Below are positions 30,081-40,656 of a DNA stretch of 64,000 nt, one piece after another; position 1 is the first letter of the stretch; the number at the start of each line of letters is the position of its first letter. The stretch comes from Tritrichomonas musculus (lineage: Eukaryota > Parabasalia > Tritrichomonadida > Tritrichomonadidae). The translations under genes and the position numbers were made by a program. The stretch is from the NCBI GenBank assembly GCA_039105265.1, contig JAPFFF010000010.1, forward strand, positions 1,488,001-1,552,000, in the 5' to 3' direction. Below the pieces are notes generated by a model that saw only the letters and a program-made list of their open reading frames with translations, did not search any database and was not told the DNA's origin.

Positions 30081-31975
30081 AGGGTAGGCTGACATGATCA
30101 AACTTTTTGAAAAGCTTATTTTCACTGAGTTCATACAAAAATCATTCCTTGTGGAAAATTTGCATTTATCAAAAATTAGTTAAATAATATTTAACATATA
30201 TATATAAACAATTATAAATAAACTATTTTTTATATATCTGAAATATATGATGCGATATAAAGATTCATATTTTCATTCAACAAATAAAAAATTTCTGAAA
30301 TTATTCTATCAAAGGAAAAATATTTAAATATTGGTGTATACATAATATTTATAATATATAAATATTATTATATTTTTTATTTTATATATATTTAATATAT
30401 ATGATTTAGTTTTACAAAATATAAATCATTTTTTGAAATAAAATATAATTATATGATGAATTAATTTTCATTAGATATTGAAATATTTTCTTTTAGCTTG
30501 AAAATTGATATCTTCGAATACTTTGAGTGTTTTAATTATTATATTTCCTTTTATATTACAATGATTGATTTAAATATATAATATAAATATTCATAATAAA
30601 AAATAATTTTATAAAATGATATTCCTAAATAAAATATTCTAAACTCTTATAACCATCATTATTTGAGAAAAGATAGACCCTATTAAGGTATTCATTCAAT
30701 TTTGTAGTATTCAAAAAGTGACAACAAAAATACAAATTTTGCGAAAAATATCATAATAAATTTTAATTTTTTATATTAAATATTCATAAAAAAATAATAT
30801 CATTATATAATATATTTAAATTATTCTATATCTTGCTAAAAGTAGAGATAATTTCATAAATAATCACTCAGCTAATCTTTTCAACCTGAGTTAAAATTTG
30901 AAAAATTGGACATATTTTTTGATTTTGAAAAGAATTATTTTAAAAAATCAAAAATTCCGACGCTGGGGACTTTATTTTGGATAGATTTTTACTTTGAATA
31001 CTTTACATATTTTTACTTTTCAGAAATCTTTATTTTCTCACAATTATTCAATTGTTTATATCTTACAATCTCACAATTATTTCTTATAAAAATGCACAAT
31101 ATTCTGAAGTATATAATAATTTCATAGAATTGATCTCAATTTTCTGATGATTCAAATATTTCATAAAAATTTAATTCAATTTAATAAATTAACTAAAAAA
31201 TATATCTTATATTTAAAATTGCATTTTCCTCATATTTGCTATGATATTTATACAAAACATCATTTTTTTTTCTAAACTTATCAAATTGTAAAATTTTCAT
31301 TCAAAAAGCAAAATTAATTTATTTTTATATTTTACGTTAATTTTACCATTATATTTAGTAATTAAATTGATGTCATCATATATTTTATTATATTACAATA
31401 TGATATCATATACTGCTTTTGTTCAACCTTAATATGGTCTGAAAAGATAAAAACGATGGTTCTCAATTTAAAATCTTTTTTTGAATCACATCTAAAGGAA
31501 CTTTTCAATAAATTAATCAGAAATTATGAAAAAAAATTGGAAAATATTATTTGGGAATAATAATCATTAATATTAATAGTTGATTTAAAAAATTTAGAAA
31601 AAAATTTTTTTACATATAGCCAAAAAAGTTTTTTTATTTTCTTAAAAAAAGTATATATTTATTACCTTCATAAGTAATACATTTCAATTTTAAGTTTTTT
31701 GGAACGATTTTCTTAATTTGGAATATTATTTATAATATTATTTTGTGAAATTAGATGGGTTTTTTGACATATTCAGTTAGATGAAAAACTTTTGAACATT
31801 TTTTTTAGGTTTTGGCCGATTTTTATTTTTTGAATTTTGGTTTTAATATCGATCGTTAGAGGCAAATATTTTAGGTATTTGACCTAAACTTTTTTCGAAA
31901 GAGCTCCTTTGAAATTAATATTCTATGAGTTTATTCAATATTGAAAAGGAAAAAAAAATCATGTCAGTCTACCCT
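30081..31975. mobile_element. 1.9-kb element with 18-bp terminal inverted repeats, no gene
   Basis: The left end AGGGTAGGCTGACATGAT (30081-30098) is mirrored by ATCATGTCAGTCTACCCT (31958-31975) with one mismatch. The element is flanked by TTTA on the left and TAAA on the right, which fits a TA target as used by Tc1/mariner/pogo elements but does not prove it. The inside is AT-rich with no believable gene; a 73-codon open frame at 30906-31127 is low-complexity. The left arm continues with AAACTTTTTGAAAAGC. I infer a non-autonomous DNA transposon. Confidence 0.6.
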
Positions 31976-32384
31976 TAAATAAAACGAATTTTTTATAAAA
32001 AGCCATATAAACTTTTTAAAATAGCTCATAGAATTCTTCTCAAATTTTATGAAAAGGGTAATTTAATGTAACCACATTTGGGCGAAGTTACGTGAGAATT
32101 GGGTATTCATAGATATCAGATTAATACTTTTCAAATATTGAGATTTTATAAATAATTGGATATTTATTTATTAATAATATTTAATTATATATAAAAATAA
32201 TAACTTTTATTTTAGAAATATTTGTTATATATCAATATATATTTATTTTTGAGAATTTTGCACAAAACAATTAAATTCAGAATTATATTTGAATGATCTC
32301 ATAGAATCCGACACACTAAAAAGAGTTTTTCGGAATTTATTGAAAATTGAAAATATTTTTTAGTTTTGGAGAAAAACAAAAAAA
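31976..32384. other. Gene-free spacer upstream of kinase-Sel1 gene
   Basis: AT-rich with no repeat recognised. No TCAYW initiator is seen within 30 nt of the kinase ATG; the leader ends in an A-rich run. Confidence 0.4.
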
Positions 32385-34184
32385 ATGGATAATCAAACAG
32401 CAGTCCTTAATCTTGATGATTTTGAAAATACTCAGCAAACTTTAGGAAGTGGTACATATGGCACAGTCTACCTTGTCAAAGAAAAAAAAACAAATATCCA
32501 TTATGCAGCAAAAGTCAGCAAGCTTCCATTATCTCAAATACAAAAAACTTTTTCGAGAGAATTATCAGTTCTTGTGCACTTAGATTTTCCGTCAATTATG
32601 AAACTTAAAGGATATAACGAAACTGATTTTAATGGAAGCGATAATCCAACCTTAATTACTGAGTATTGTAAGAAAGGATCACTTCAAAAGGCCATCATTT
32701 CACAACGAAAAAACAGCTTACAAAAAGATGGCTACGAAAATTGGAATAATACAAAAAAAATGATAAATCTTATTGGCATTGCTCTCGGAATGAATTATAT
32801 ACATGATCATAACTTTATTCATAGAGATTTAAAAGCTGATAACGTCCTTTTAGATGAAAATTTATATCCAAAAATTTGCGACTTTGGCCAATCAAAGTTA
32901 TTTGAAGAAGGAGCTGATCAAACAATGCATGTTGGTTCTCCATATTACATGGCTCCAGAAGCTACTGGACTTTTGGATGAAGACGATGATGAAGAAACAT
33001 ATAGTTTTCCAGTTGATGTGTATTCGTTTGGTATTCTGGCATACGAAATATATAGCGGAGAGCCACCAATAATTCCAGGAAAAAAGACATTTCAAGTTCT
33101 TAGAAATATTGTTAAAGGTTCTAGACCTGATATTGAAAAAGTTCCAGAACATCTACGCGAATTCATTGTAAATCTTTGGAATCAAGAAGCTATTCAAAGA
33201 CCAATATTCTCAGAAGTTATCGACAAACTTCTTCATGATAAAGAAAGAACATGGCTTGATGATGTTGACACAGATGAAGTTGAAGAGTATCTTCATCAAT
33301 TTGGACTTTCTCTCAATCCACAAAATTCTAGTTCAGATATTGGTATCATACAAAGTATTACAGAACAAGAATATCCAAATAATGCTAACAGACCCAAATC
33401 TTCTGTACAACAATTGTACGATTCAGACAAAATTCCGGATAATATGAAAGATTATATACGTTCAGCAGAATCTGAACTCAATAGCAAAGATTATGACTTC
33501 AATTTACTTTATTATATTGGGTGGCATTTCTACATGGGAAATAAAAGCTATGTTAAAACTTTCCCTCAAGATTTTTACTACGCTCTTAGATACTTTTTAC
33601 CTGCCGCTTCAAATAGTAATAAAGATGCTGTTTATGCTATTGCATTAATTTACTCAATGGATTCTGATGACAAGCAAAAGGAGTTTTCAGTCAAAGTAGC
33701 AAATGTTGCAGCTGATCTTGGAAGCGTGGAAGCTCTTTATTTGCTTGGAATTTCTTACAGAATGGGCCTCGGCTGTTCACAAAATGTTGTTATGGCTGCA
33801 GTAAACTTTAAAATTGCTGCAGATAAATCTAATGTTGACTGCATGTTTTTATATGGACAAATTCTTCTCGAAATTGGTCAAGATTCAATAGATAAAAATA
33901 AACTTAAAAATTATATTAACGAGGCAGAACAAATCATACATAGCATGACAGGAAAAAGAAATTACTTCTATGTTGAGGCATCCTATACGTTAGAAACAGT
34001 CAAAAACGAAGATGCTGCATACTTTGTTGGTACTAGATATATCGAGAAGGCTGCAAATAAAGGAAATAAAGAAGCAGCTAAAATTTATGAACAAATAAAA
34101 GCGAATCAGAAGGTTGAAAACCACTCAGCAGATTATTATCAAGATCTCTATAAGACCCTTACTCAAACCGTATTAAATTCTTAA
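32385..34184 (+). CDS. Protein kinase-Sel1 repeat protein, 599 aa
   Basis: The kinase domain covers about residues 13-285 and has every key block: glycine loop GSGTYGTVYL (21-30), AAKV lysine (Lys43), Glu59, HRDLKADN (146-153, Asp148), DFG (166-168), GSPYYMAPEA (184-193) and Asp211. It looks active, and the TKL-like layout is usual for trichomonad kinases. After a linker (about 290-365), Sel1-like repeats follow (residues ~365-575), which form alpha-solenoids that bind partners. The C-terminus is soluble. An acidic patch (DEDDDEE, ~198-204) lies in the activation-segment/helix-F region, between APE and the PVDVYSFG block. It is likely a cytosolic signalling kinase with a scaffold tail. Intact relative at 58950; decayed relatives at 19826 and 35892. 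Confidence 0.95.
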   Translation: MDNQTAVLNLDDFENTQQTLGSGTYGTVYLVKEKKTNIHYAAKVSKLPLSQIQKTFSRELSVLVHLDFPSIMKLKGYNETDFNGSDNPTLITEYCKKGSLQKAIISQRKNSLQKDGYENWNNTKKMINLIGIALGMNYIHDHNFIHRDLKADNVLLDENLYPKICDFGQSKLFEEGADQTMHVGSPYYMAPEATGLLDEDDDEETYSFPVDVYSFGILAYEIYSGEPPIIPGKKTFQVLRNIVKGSRPDIEKVPEHLREFIVNLWNQEAIQRPIFSEVIDKLLHDKERTWLDDVDTDEVEEYLHQFGLSLNPQNSSSDIGIIQSITEQEYPNNANRPKSSVQQLYDSDKIPDNMKDYIRSAESELNSKDYDFNLLYYIGWHFYMGNKSYVKTFPQDFYYALRYFLPAASNSNKDAVYAIALIYSMDSDDKQKEFSVKVANVAADLGSVEALYLLGISYRMGLGCSQNVVMAAVNFKIAADKSNVDCMFLYGQILLEIGQDSIDKNKLKNYINEAEQIIHSMTGKRNYFYVEASYTLETVKNEDAAYFVGTRYIEKAANKGNKEAAKIYEQIKANQKVENHSADYYQDLYKTLTQTVLNS

Positions 34185-35005
34185 ATTCTCAATGAAAAAT
34201 TTTTTGTTATTAGCTATTCTTTCGCTTTTTTTAGTATTCGAAGCTTTGCATCTATTAACAAATTTTAGATGTCTTATTTTTCTCTCAATCTTTGATAATA
34301 AAAGAAAAATTAGAAATTCAATTATTTATATGTTTAGTGTTCAATATCATTTGTATATTTCTGCGTTAAAATGATTGATATGATCTTTTATATCAATATT
34401 GGCTAATTTCATAAGCTCTGAAATCCAGTTATTTACTTGCTGATAGTGGCTAAGAAAACATATAATTTTATAATTTCTGTGTTAAAATGCTCAATGTCTT
34501 ATTTTTACCTCAATCTTTTTAGGACTTGCTTTCTTCAAAGATTCTTAATTAAATACTTTGCTATTTACTTATCTCTTAGATTATTTTGGGTATTATCCCA
34601 ATAAACATGCATATGCTATCTAAAAATTTGATAATGTGAAATAATATTTACTTAGATTGATATTGAAAAAGATTTTGAACTAATATTCAAAAAGACTTTT
34701 TTTAATTTAAATTAAAAACACATTCTATCAAATGAAAAAGCTTATCTTAAGATTGAAAATTTGGATATTTCTTTTGGCGAAATGAGCCATGAAGACATGA
34801 AAAAGATATTTTGGAGTGAATTTGAAAATTTTAATAAATAAATGTTAGAAATATAATTGTATTTTTTTAGTAATTTTCGAAAAAAAAAAAAGAAGAAATT
34901 CTTATTTAGAAAGATAATTGCAGATTGTCCGATGAATTGCCAGGACAAACAGATTTTTCCCTGCTATTTGCCATGCCCGAAATGCATCTGTGAAAATTAA
35001 TATAT
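34185..35005. other. Spacer with a diverged direct repeat
   Basis: GTCTTATTTTTCTCTCAATC at about 34270 and GTCTTATTTTTACCTCAATC at about 34496 mark a diverged duplication of about 226 bp. A 60-codon open frame starting 8 nt after the kinase stop is hydrophobic and low-complexity and is not supported as a gene. Confidence 0.45.
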
Positions 35006-35853
35006 TCATGTTTCTTTAGCAGTAGACATTGACCCAAAGAATTCAATGCAAGTCAAATTAATGTAATATTTGCGAGATTCATTGTTGAGATCAGAACTGT
35101 TTGTTCTGTGGTCAATGACATCCCATTTTTCACCGTCGTTTGAACCGACAATTCGCCACGACTTTGGGTGGAAATGCGAATCAGCTCTAGCGCCATTTGA
35201 CCTGATTGTGTAAGATGATAAATTCAATCCAGGCCTCGCTTTCTGACCTCGTCACCCAGTCACAATAGTTATAGTAGGTTCTGTTTGAGTCGTATTTGAT
35301 GAGATTTGTAAGCGGATTGGAAGGATTAATTTACTTTTTTGTTATCGTTTCCGACATTTTGGCCTTTCGTTCTCACAAGGTATTCACAGATTCCTTTCAA
35401 CTCATTCCCCTCACATTCAATATCGTTCTCAATTTCGACGGTTTTTTTATTGTCGAGTTTCTCACAAATTTTGATTGAGTGCTGACGGAGAATTGAAATT
35501 ATTTTTGACATTTCTTGTTCAACAATGTCATCGTCAAGATGCTAATAAAAGTACTCAATCACGCTATCGTTCATTTCTTCTAATTCGAGGCCAATCAAAA
35601 AGTGCATCACGACTTTGCAATCTTCACTTTTGCTCTTCACTAATTCAAATATTTCTTCGGATTCGTCTTTTTCTGCATCTTTTTGCAAACGCAAATTAAA
35701 GTACGCGTTAATGATTTCGCTGCTGATATTGTTACTGTCGCGCTTCGTGATGAATTCTTTGAAGCGTGATGAGAGATAGATTATGGAATTATCATGAAAT
35801 TGGTTAAATAATAGTGAAATCGCTTCTTCAATGCTGCTGATACTTGAAATCAT
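35006..35853 (-). pseudogene. Decayed BTB-like/discoidin (F5/8 type C) gene
   Basis: Three minus-strand pieces in order resemble the intact protein at 46991-48301. 35542-35853 (MISSISSIEEAISLLFNQF...) is a helical stretch, 35326-35511 follows in another frame, and 35006-35227 carries the discoidin core (SYTIRSNG, PKSWRIVGSNDGEKWDVID, INLTCIEFFG). The BTB-like N-terminus is absent or replaced. At least two frame breaks separate the pieces, and the middle of the discoidin domain is damaged near 35228-35330. It lies head to head, with only about 40 bp between, with the truncated kinase pseudogene at 35892, which suggests a rearrangement joint there. Confidence 0.75.
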
Positions 35854-35891
35854 TTCTTTTCCGGTTGTAAATATTTAAGTCAATTCAACCG

Positions 35892-37456
35892 GCATATATA
35901 CATTCATGCAACATTTTGCATCGTGACTTGAAACTTGAAAACATTTTTCTTGATAAAGATTATTATCCAAAAATTGGCGGTTTTAGTTTGGCGATTGAAG
36001 CTGAAGAAAAAAACCACAATTCAGTAATTGGAGCACCTATCTATAAGTCACCAGAAATCATAAAATATGGAAAATACGCAAAAGCTGGAGATGTTTATTC
36101 ATATGGAATTCTAATTTGTTTCTTAATGACTTCTAAAAATTCTATTCAATTCAAAAATCAATACTATGCTTTCTAAAAAATTGTTAAAGGATATCGCCAT
36201 GAAATCCCAAGTGACATGCCTGAATGCTATCATAAATTGATCACTAAATGCTGGAGCAACCAAGTAGAAGAAAGACCAACATTTGATGATATTGTTAAAG
36301 AACTAAAAACTAACAAACAATTCATTACGAGCACAATTAACGAAGATGAATTTAGAAGATTTGCTGATAACATTGAAAAAACCCAAAGAATTGAATGCAT
36401 AAAAAGCAAATATGTAAACAAAGACATGAATTTTGAAGACAATGAAATCCAATGCGAAGATCAAAAACCAAAATGTGAAGATAAAGAAATTCAATGCAAG
36501 CCAATTAATGAAGAAAGAGAAATACAATGTGAAAAAACCAAGTGTGAAGAAAGAGAAATACAATGTGAAAAAACCAAGTGTGAAGAAAGAGAAATTCAAT
36601 GTGAAAAAACTAACGTCGAAGACAAAGAAATTCAATGTGAAAAAAGTAAAGTTGAAGACAAAGAAATACAATGTGAAAAATACAAATTAATTCTCAAAGA
36701 CAAAGATATCCAGTGTAAAAGCACATCTAAGCATGAAAATAAGAAATTTGAAGGAATAGAAAATTCAAAGACAGAAAAAGAATTTAATACATCAGAGAAA
36801 TCATTGAAATACAAAGAATCTCAACCAGAAAACTTTTTCAAACAACAAATCAATTCAACAGACAGCTACAATGAATCATTTGATGAATACTCAAGTGAAT
36901 CAGATAGTAATGAACTCAATAAAAACATCAAAATACAATCAATCTCAATAGAAAACAACATTCCAGTTCAACAAGCTGAATCACCAAAAGAGTCACCATC
37001 AAAACACCAATCATTACTGCAACAATGTGAAATTTCTCAAGAAAACAAAAGAAAAGTCACTTACATCCCTATGAAAACAAAAGTTACAAGAAAAAAAGCA
37101 AAAAGAAGATGAAGGAAACGGAAAGGCCACTAAGCCCGAAGAAGCCAGAGCAACCAGATGAACAGAAAAGTAATCAAGAATCACCCCGAAGGAAACCAAA
37201 ATTCGTAAGTCAATATGATCCAAAGATTTTTGAAGCTTCTCCATCATCATCAAAATTAATAATGCCTGCATCAAGGACAAAACACAGACATATTAAAAAA
37301 ACAATAAAACTGACAGTTACTCTAAAGGACATTGGATTAGAAGGACTGGATTTAATCTGACTTGATAAAACAGATAAAAATCGAAACTCACAAGAAGAAC
37401 ATTCATTATGTAATTCACCATTCAGATCACCACGACAAGTCAAAAATAATCATTGA
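35892..37456 (+). pseudogene. Truncated kinase gene with coiled EIQCE-repeat tail
   Basis: Coding similarity starts abruptly at YIHSCNILHRDLKLEN (catalytic loop); the whole N-lobe is missing. The usual DFG reads GGFS here. Activation-segment and C-lobe motifs follow (GAPIYKSPEI, GDVYSYGI). A TAA at 36174-36176 interrupts the frame, which then continues in register (KIVKGYRHEIPSDMPECYHKLI..., CWSNQVEERPTFDDI). The tail has about seven copies of a 9-11 residue unit like CEEREIQCEKTK, followed by Ser/Lys/Pro-rich sequence. Another frame change lies near 37109, with coding-like sequence to about 37456. The lesions are a 5' truncation, one in-frame stop, one frameshift and a changed DFG. Confidence 0.8.
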
Positions 37457-37802
37457 AAGGTTTTATTTCAAAATTATGATTAATATTGTAGTAATAATTA
37501 AAAAGATATCTTAAGATTTTATTTTTTTCCTCCTTTTATTAATCAAAAATATAATAAAATCATTTTTAATATATATTGTATAAATAAATATCTCAAATAT
37601 TATTGCATTATCTATGGATAAAATGAATATCATATGGAGATTAGTAAATTGAAAAGTAAATGATGAATTATCAAAGACAACAAAAATATCTTTTGCCATT
37701 TTAAACAAAATAATGAAATCAATGCAATGATTAAATGAATTTATCTCTAACTTTTTATTCAAAAAAAAAGACCAACGATCATTTTTCATAGAAAATTATA
37801 TT
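37457..37802. other. Gene-free AT-rich spacer
   Basis: Nothing recognised; it lies between a pseudogene end and the 3' end of the YgbA-like gene. Confidence 0.4.
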
Positions 37803-38198
37803 CTAACGAAAAATATGTCGAATTGCTTCATATGGTTCATAGATAATCATCCTTGGGCCAGAAAATCTCATGACTTCGCGAATTTTTTCTCGCATTTCTG
37901 GACTATAGCAATGAATTGGACAGCGCTTACAAGATGTTTTATTGTCACCAAACTTACAATGCGAAAGTCGAGTTTCTGCATATTTCAGAAGTTTTGCACA
38001 CTCATCGCACAATTCAGTATTTCCTTCTTTTTTCTTACAATAAAGATTTATCATCAATTTTACAGTTTTTTTTTCTTTTTCAATCCGACTATTTTTCTTA
38101 TCATCGCTAGGCTTTCGATTAAATATGTTGAAATGTCTGGATGGATTAAAAGAAGCCAGTCCATTGGCCATATCTTTATTGGTCAAGGAGAGAGCCAT
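37803..38198 (-). CDS. YgbA-like (nitrous-oxide-stimulated promoter family) Cys-rich protein, 131 aa
   Basis: Residues ~40-130 match the bacterial YgbA family along its length: EKKTVKLMINLYCKK, then ELCDECAKLLKYAETRLSHC, then NKTSCKRCPIHCYSPEMREK and IREVMRFSGPRMIIYEPYEA. Six Cys and one His fall in the family's conserved positions (YC, LC-EC, C-F, C--CP-HCY), a pattern that suggests metal or Fe-S binding. In enterobacteria the gene belongs to the NsrR nitrosative-stress regulon. A role in nitric-oxide defence here is inference. Residues 1-40 are an extra Asn/Lys-rich head not in the bacterial form. The gene is intron-less, intact and isolated between pseudogenes. Family spread makes bacterial transfer into the trichomonad line likely. 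Confidence 0.88.
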   Translation of the reverse strand: MALSLTNKDMANGLASFNPSRHFNIFNRKPSDDKKNSRIEKEKKTVKLMINLYCKKKEGNTELCDECAKLLKYAETRLSHCKFGDNKTSCKRCPIHCYSPEMREKIREVMRFSGPRMIIYEPYEAIRHIFR

Positions 38199-38810
38199 TG
38201 AAATGTGGTTATATTTTTAATTGAAAATTTTTACCCATAATTATATAATTCTTGTGCTTTTTATTTATGATATCAAATCCATTTTTAAATGATTATGTAA
38301 TTGAATTTATAAAATGTTGAAAAAGAATTGATTCAAGTTTAGAATATGTCATATTTTTTTTAATAACTGTACAAGTCTTTAAAAATAATTAACAAAGGAA
38401 GCCATTGTAGGCTGCTATTATATAAATGGTGAACAATATTTCTTTATAAGGAATAATTGATTAAATTGATTATATATTTTCTCATTCTATTGATCAATAA
38501 ACATATTATTCTACATACATCACATTCAAAAACCATATACTATTTAATTAATTCAATATTTCAGCGAAAATAAAAACTTTTATTAGATTTTATTAATTCT
38601 TTTATACTTCTTTATGTATTTTCATTGGAAGTATATGGCAATCTTATATTAAACAACATCGGTATGATGCCAATTGATTGATGCTTTTTTTTGTTTCAAT
38701 GAGTGTTAGAAGTTAACCTCCTTATGAATTTTTATTTTTCTCAGAAAAATTCTGAAATTATTTTAAATTTCTTTCAAAAAATTAAGAGGATAAACGAATA
38801 ATTATTGCTT
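38199..38810. other. Gene-free AT-rich spacer
   Basis: No gene or repeat recognised. Confidence 0.4.
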
Positions 38811-39582
38811 ATGAACCTATCTTTTCTTTTATTTTTCTTTTTCAACTTCGCGTGCTCTAATGAAAGAAAAGATCATACTACCTATACATATGATTTGTTT
38901 CGTTTTGTAACTAGTAATCACAAACAATTCGTTCTTTCCAGAGAAGATTTTGCAAATAAAAGGAATACAGATATCATTTCATCTTCATTTAACAGATATT
39001 TGAAACCAAAAAGATCAGATGATTCTAAACAGTGGTATTATGTTCATATTCTAAATAATTATCTCGACGAAGTTCAAAAATACGTTAAAATCAGTGTCAA
39101 TGATGAAATAATCAAATACCTTTATTTTGTTTTTATCACGAGATCAATTACAGCAAATATCCAAATATTGTTTATATAAATTAATAGAACCATCAGATAA
39201 AATAGAAGAACTAAGCTCATTTAACGATACAAATTACATGTATATCAAAACATCTCCAGTATACGATCTTCTCCCAATAGATGGCCATTTTTCAATTGAA
39301 AAAAAAAAATTAGCTCTGCCAAGTTTTCTTATCTTTATTTATTTATTATAAAGCGATAATCACCTGTTCCTTTGAAACGTGATCTTGATCTTTATGTCGT
39401 CAATCCGAGTGGATCAATTCTAGTTGGCGATCACGTAAAGAACGACACAAAACATCTCTCAACAAACGAGAAAATCATCATTGATAATGATTATCTTTGC
39501 AGGCAAATTCCTTGATTCAACGCTATCTAAAAAAGAAGATCTTTCACAAGAGTTTTCTGTTGTTGCCACAAATCAAAGATAA
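38811..39582 (+). pseudogene. Decayed secreted subtilisin-like (S8) protease gene
   Basis: The start MNLSFLLFFFFNFACS is a clear signal peptide. It is followed by a prodomain-like segment (residues ~20-100) that changes frame near 39115 and goes on as FLSRDQLQQISKYCLYKLIEPSDKI. After a further break near 39310-39360 a C-terminal segment appears, VPLKRDLDLYVVNPSGSILVGDHVK, like the beta-sandwich that follows the catalytic domain in trichomonad S8 proteases. Another frame change near 39500 leads to QEFSVVATNQR and a TAA at 39580-39582. The catalytic domain, with Asp/His/Ser motifs, is entirely missing, so there was a large internal deletion plus at least two frameshifts. Family assignment rests on the two ends and is moderate. 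Confidence 0.55.
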
Positions 39583-39610
39583 TATGCTTTAGAAATCATA
39601 ATCACAATAT

Positions 39611-40045
39611 TAGAATATGAGTAAAAAAATAAAATATTTATATCATAATTTTATATATTAACATGTTTTTTTTTTCATTTTTTCTTAAAATGCTCAGGAG
39701 ATCTATTTCATTTTTTTCAAAACAATTTTGTTCAATTGCAAAAAATCTCGAATAATATATATATTTCTTATTCCATCCGTAATTTTTTAAGCCTATATTT
39801 ATTACATCATATTCAAGTTAGAAAGAATTAATTTGTTTCAAATTGAATGACTACATACATTTTGAAATCACTCGAAAATGTATAGAAATTTCAAAATGTA
39901 TGTAGTCATTCAATTCGAAATATCTTCCAATTAAAATTAAGCCATATAATATCTCTATTATTCGAGTTTTTTTACAACTGAATATCTTTTAATTCAAATT
40001 TAAAATTGAATGATCTAGATATTTTATTTTTTTACTCATATTCTA
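39611..40045. mobile_element. 435-bp foldback element with nested long hairpin
   Basis: The ends (39611-39640 and 40016-40045) are inverted copies reading TAGAATATGAGTAAAAAAAT from the left. Further inverted stretches pair CAATTGCAAAAAATCTCGAA with its mirror near 39980. The centre is a hairpin with 33-nt arms at 39836-39868 and 39888-39920, one mismatch and a 19-nt loop. It therefore folds back over almost its whole length. I infer a MITE/foldback element; a transcript would be a long double-stranded hairpin. No gene lies inside. Confidence 0.8.
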
Positions 40046-40656
40046 CTTTTAAAAAAAGAAGTAATTAGATATTGTGATATTAGATATTTTGCAAAACAAA
40101 AAAATAAAATACAAGTGATACTGATCATAAATATATGAACAAAACTTTTTGGCATAAAGTAGATGCTGAGATTTTGAAAAATAACTACACCCTTAACTAA
40201 CTGTTAATTTAATAATTTACATTAATGAGAAAGTTATATTAGAACACTGCGATGTATACAATTGAATTGATTGTCAAAATATGGACTGATTAGGGCTGTG
40301 GACAGCTGACTTAAAGAATAGGTTGTTCTTTGGACATTCTTCTATAAAAAAGTTGTGGATGGCCAACCCTATCATTTTTTTATTATTATAATTAAATATT
40401 TTTAATGCATCATTAAAGGAAAAATAGAAGAAATGATATTCAAGAATGCTGTCCTATCAAGATATTAAAATTTAGCCGAAACTTTAAATTTTACAAAGAT
40501 TTTCTGAGATATTCAATTTAGTTCCTCATTAATTCAATGAAATTCAATAAAAATATTTTTTTCATTATTCAAATTACATTTTATTTCATTCAAAAATTAT
40601 GTTATAAACGATATAAATTTACTTTTTCAGTATTCACAATTTATTAATAACTTTAC
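40046..40656. other. Spacer with short TAGGG-ended inverted repeat
   Basis: At 40289-40374 an 86-bp unit starts GATTAGGGCTGTGGACAG and ends GGATGGCCAACCCTATC, a weak inverted repeat with TAGGG-type ends. Otherwise AT-rich with no gene. Confidence 0.45.
40634..40638 (+). promoter_or_regulatory. Initiator-like TCACA of the PLAC8 gene
   Basis: TCACA fits TCAYW; its A lies 21 nt before the ATG at 40657, in the usual window for trichomonad initiators. Motif and distance are the only evidence. Confidence 0.4.

Noticed and set aside
30906-31127. 73-codon Phe/Tyr-rich frame inside the 1.9-kb element
   Set aside because: Composition equals that of the AT-rich interior; there is no transposase motif.
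34192-34374. 60-codon hydrophobic frame just after the kinase-Sel1 gene
   Set aside because: It could be a small membrane protein, but it is low-complexity, lies in a diverged duplicated spacer and has no supporting initiator motif.
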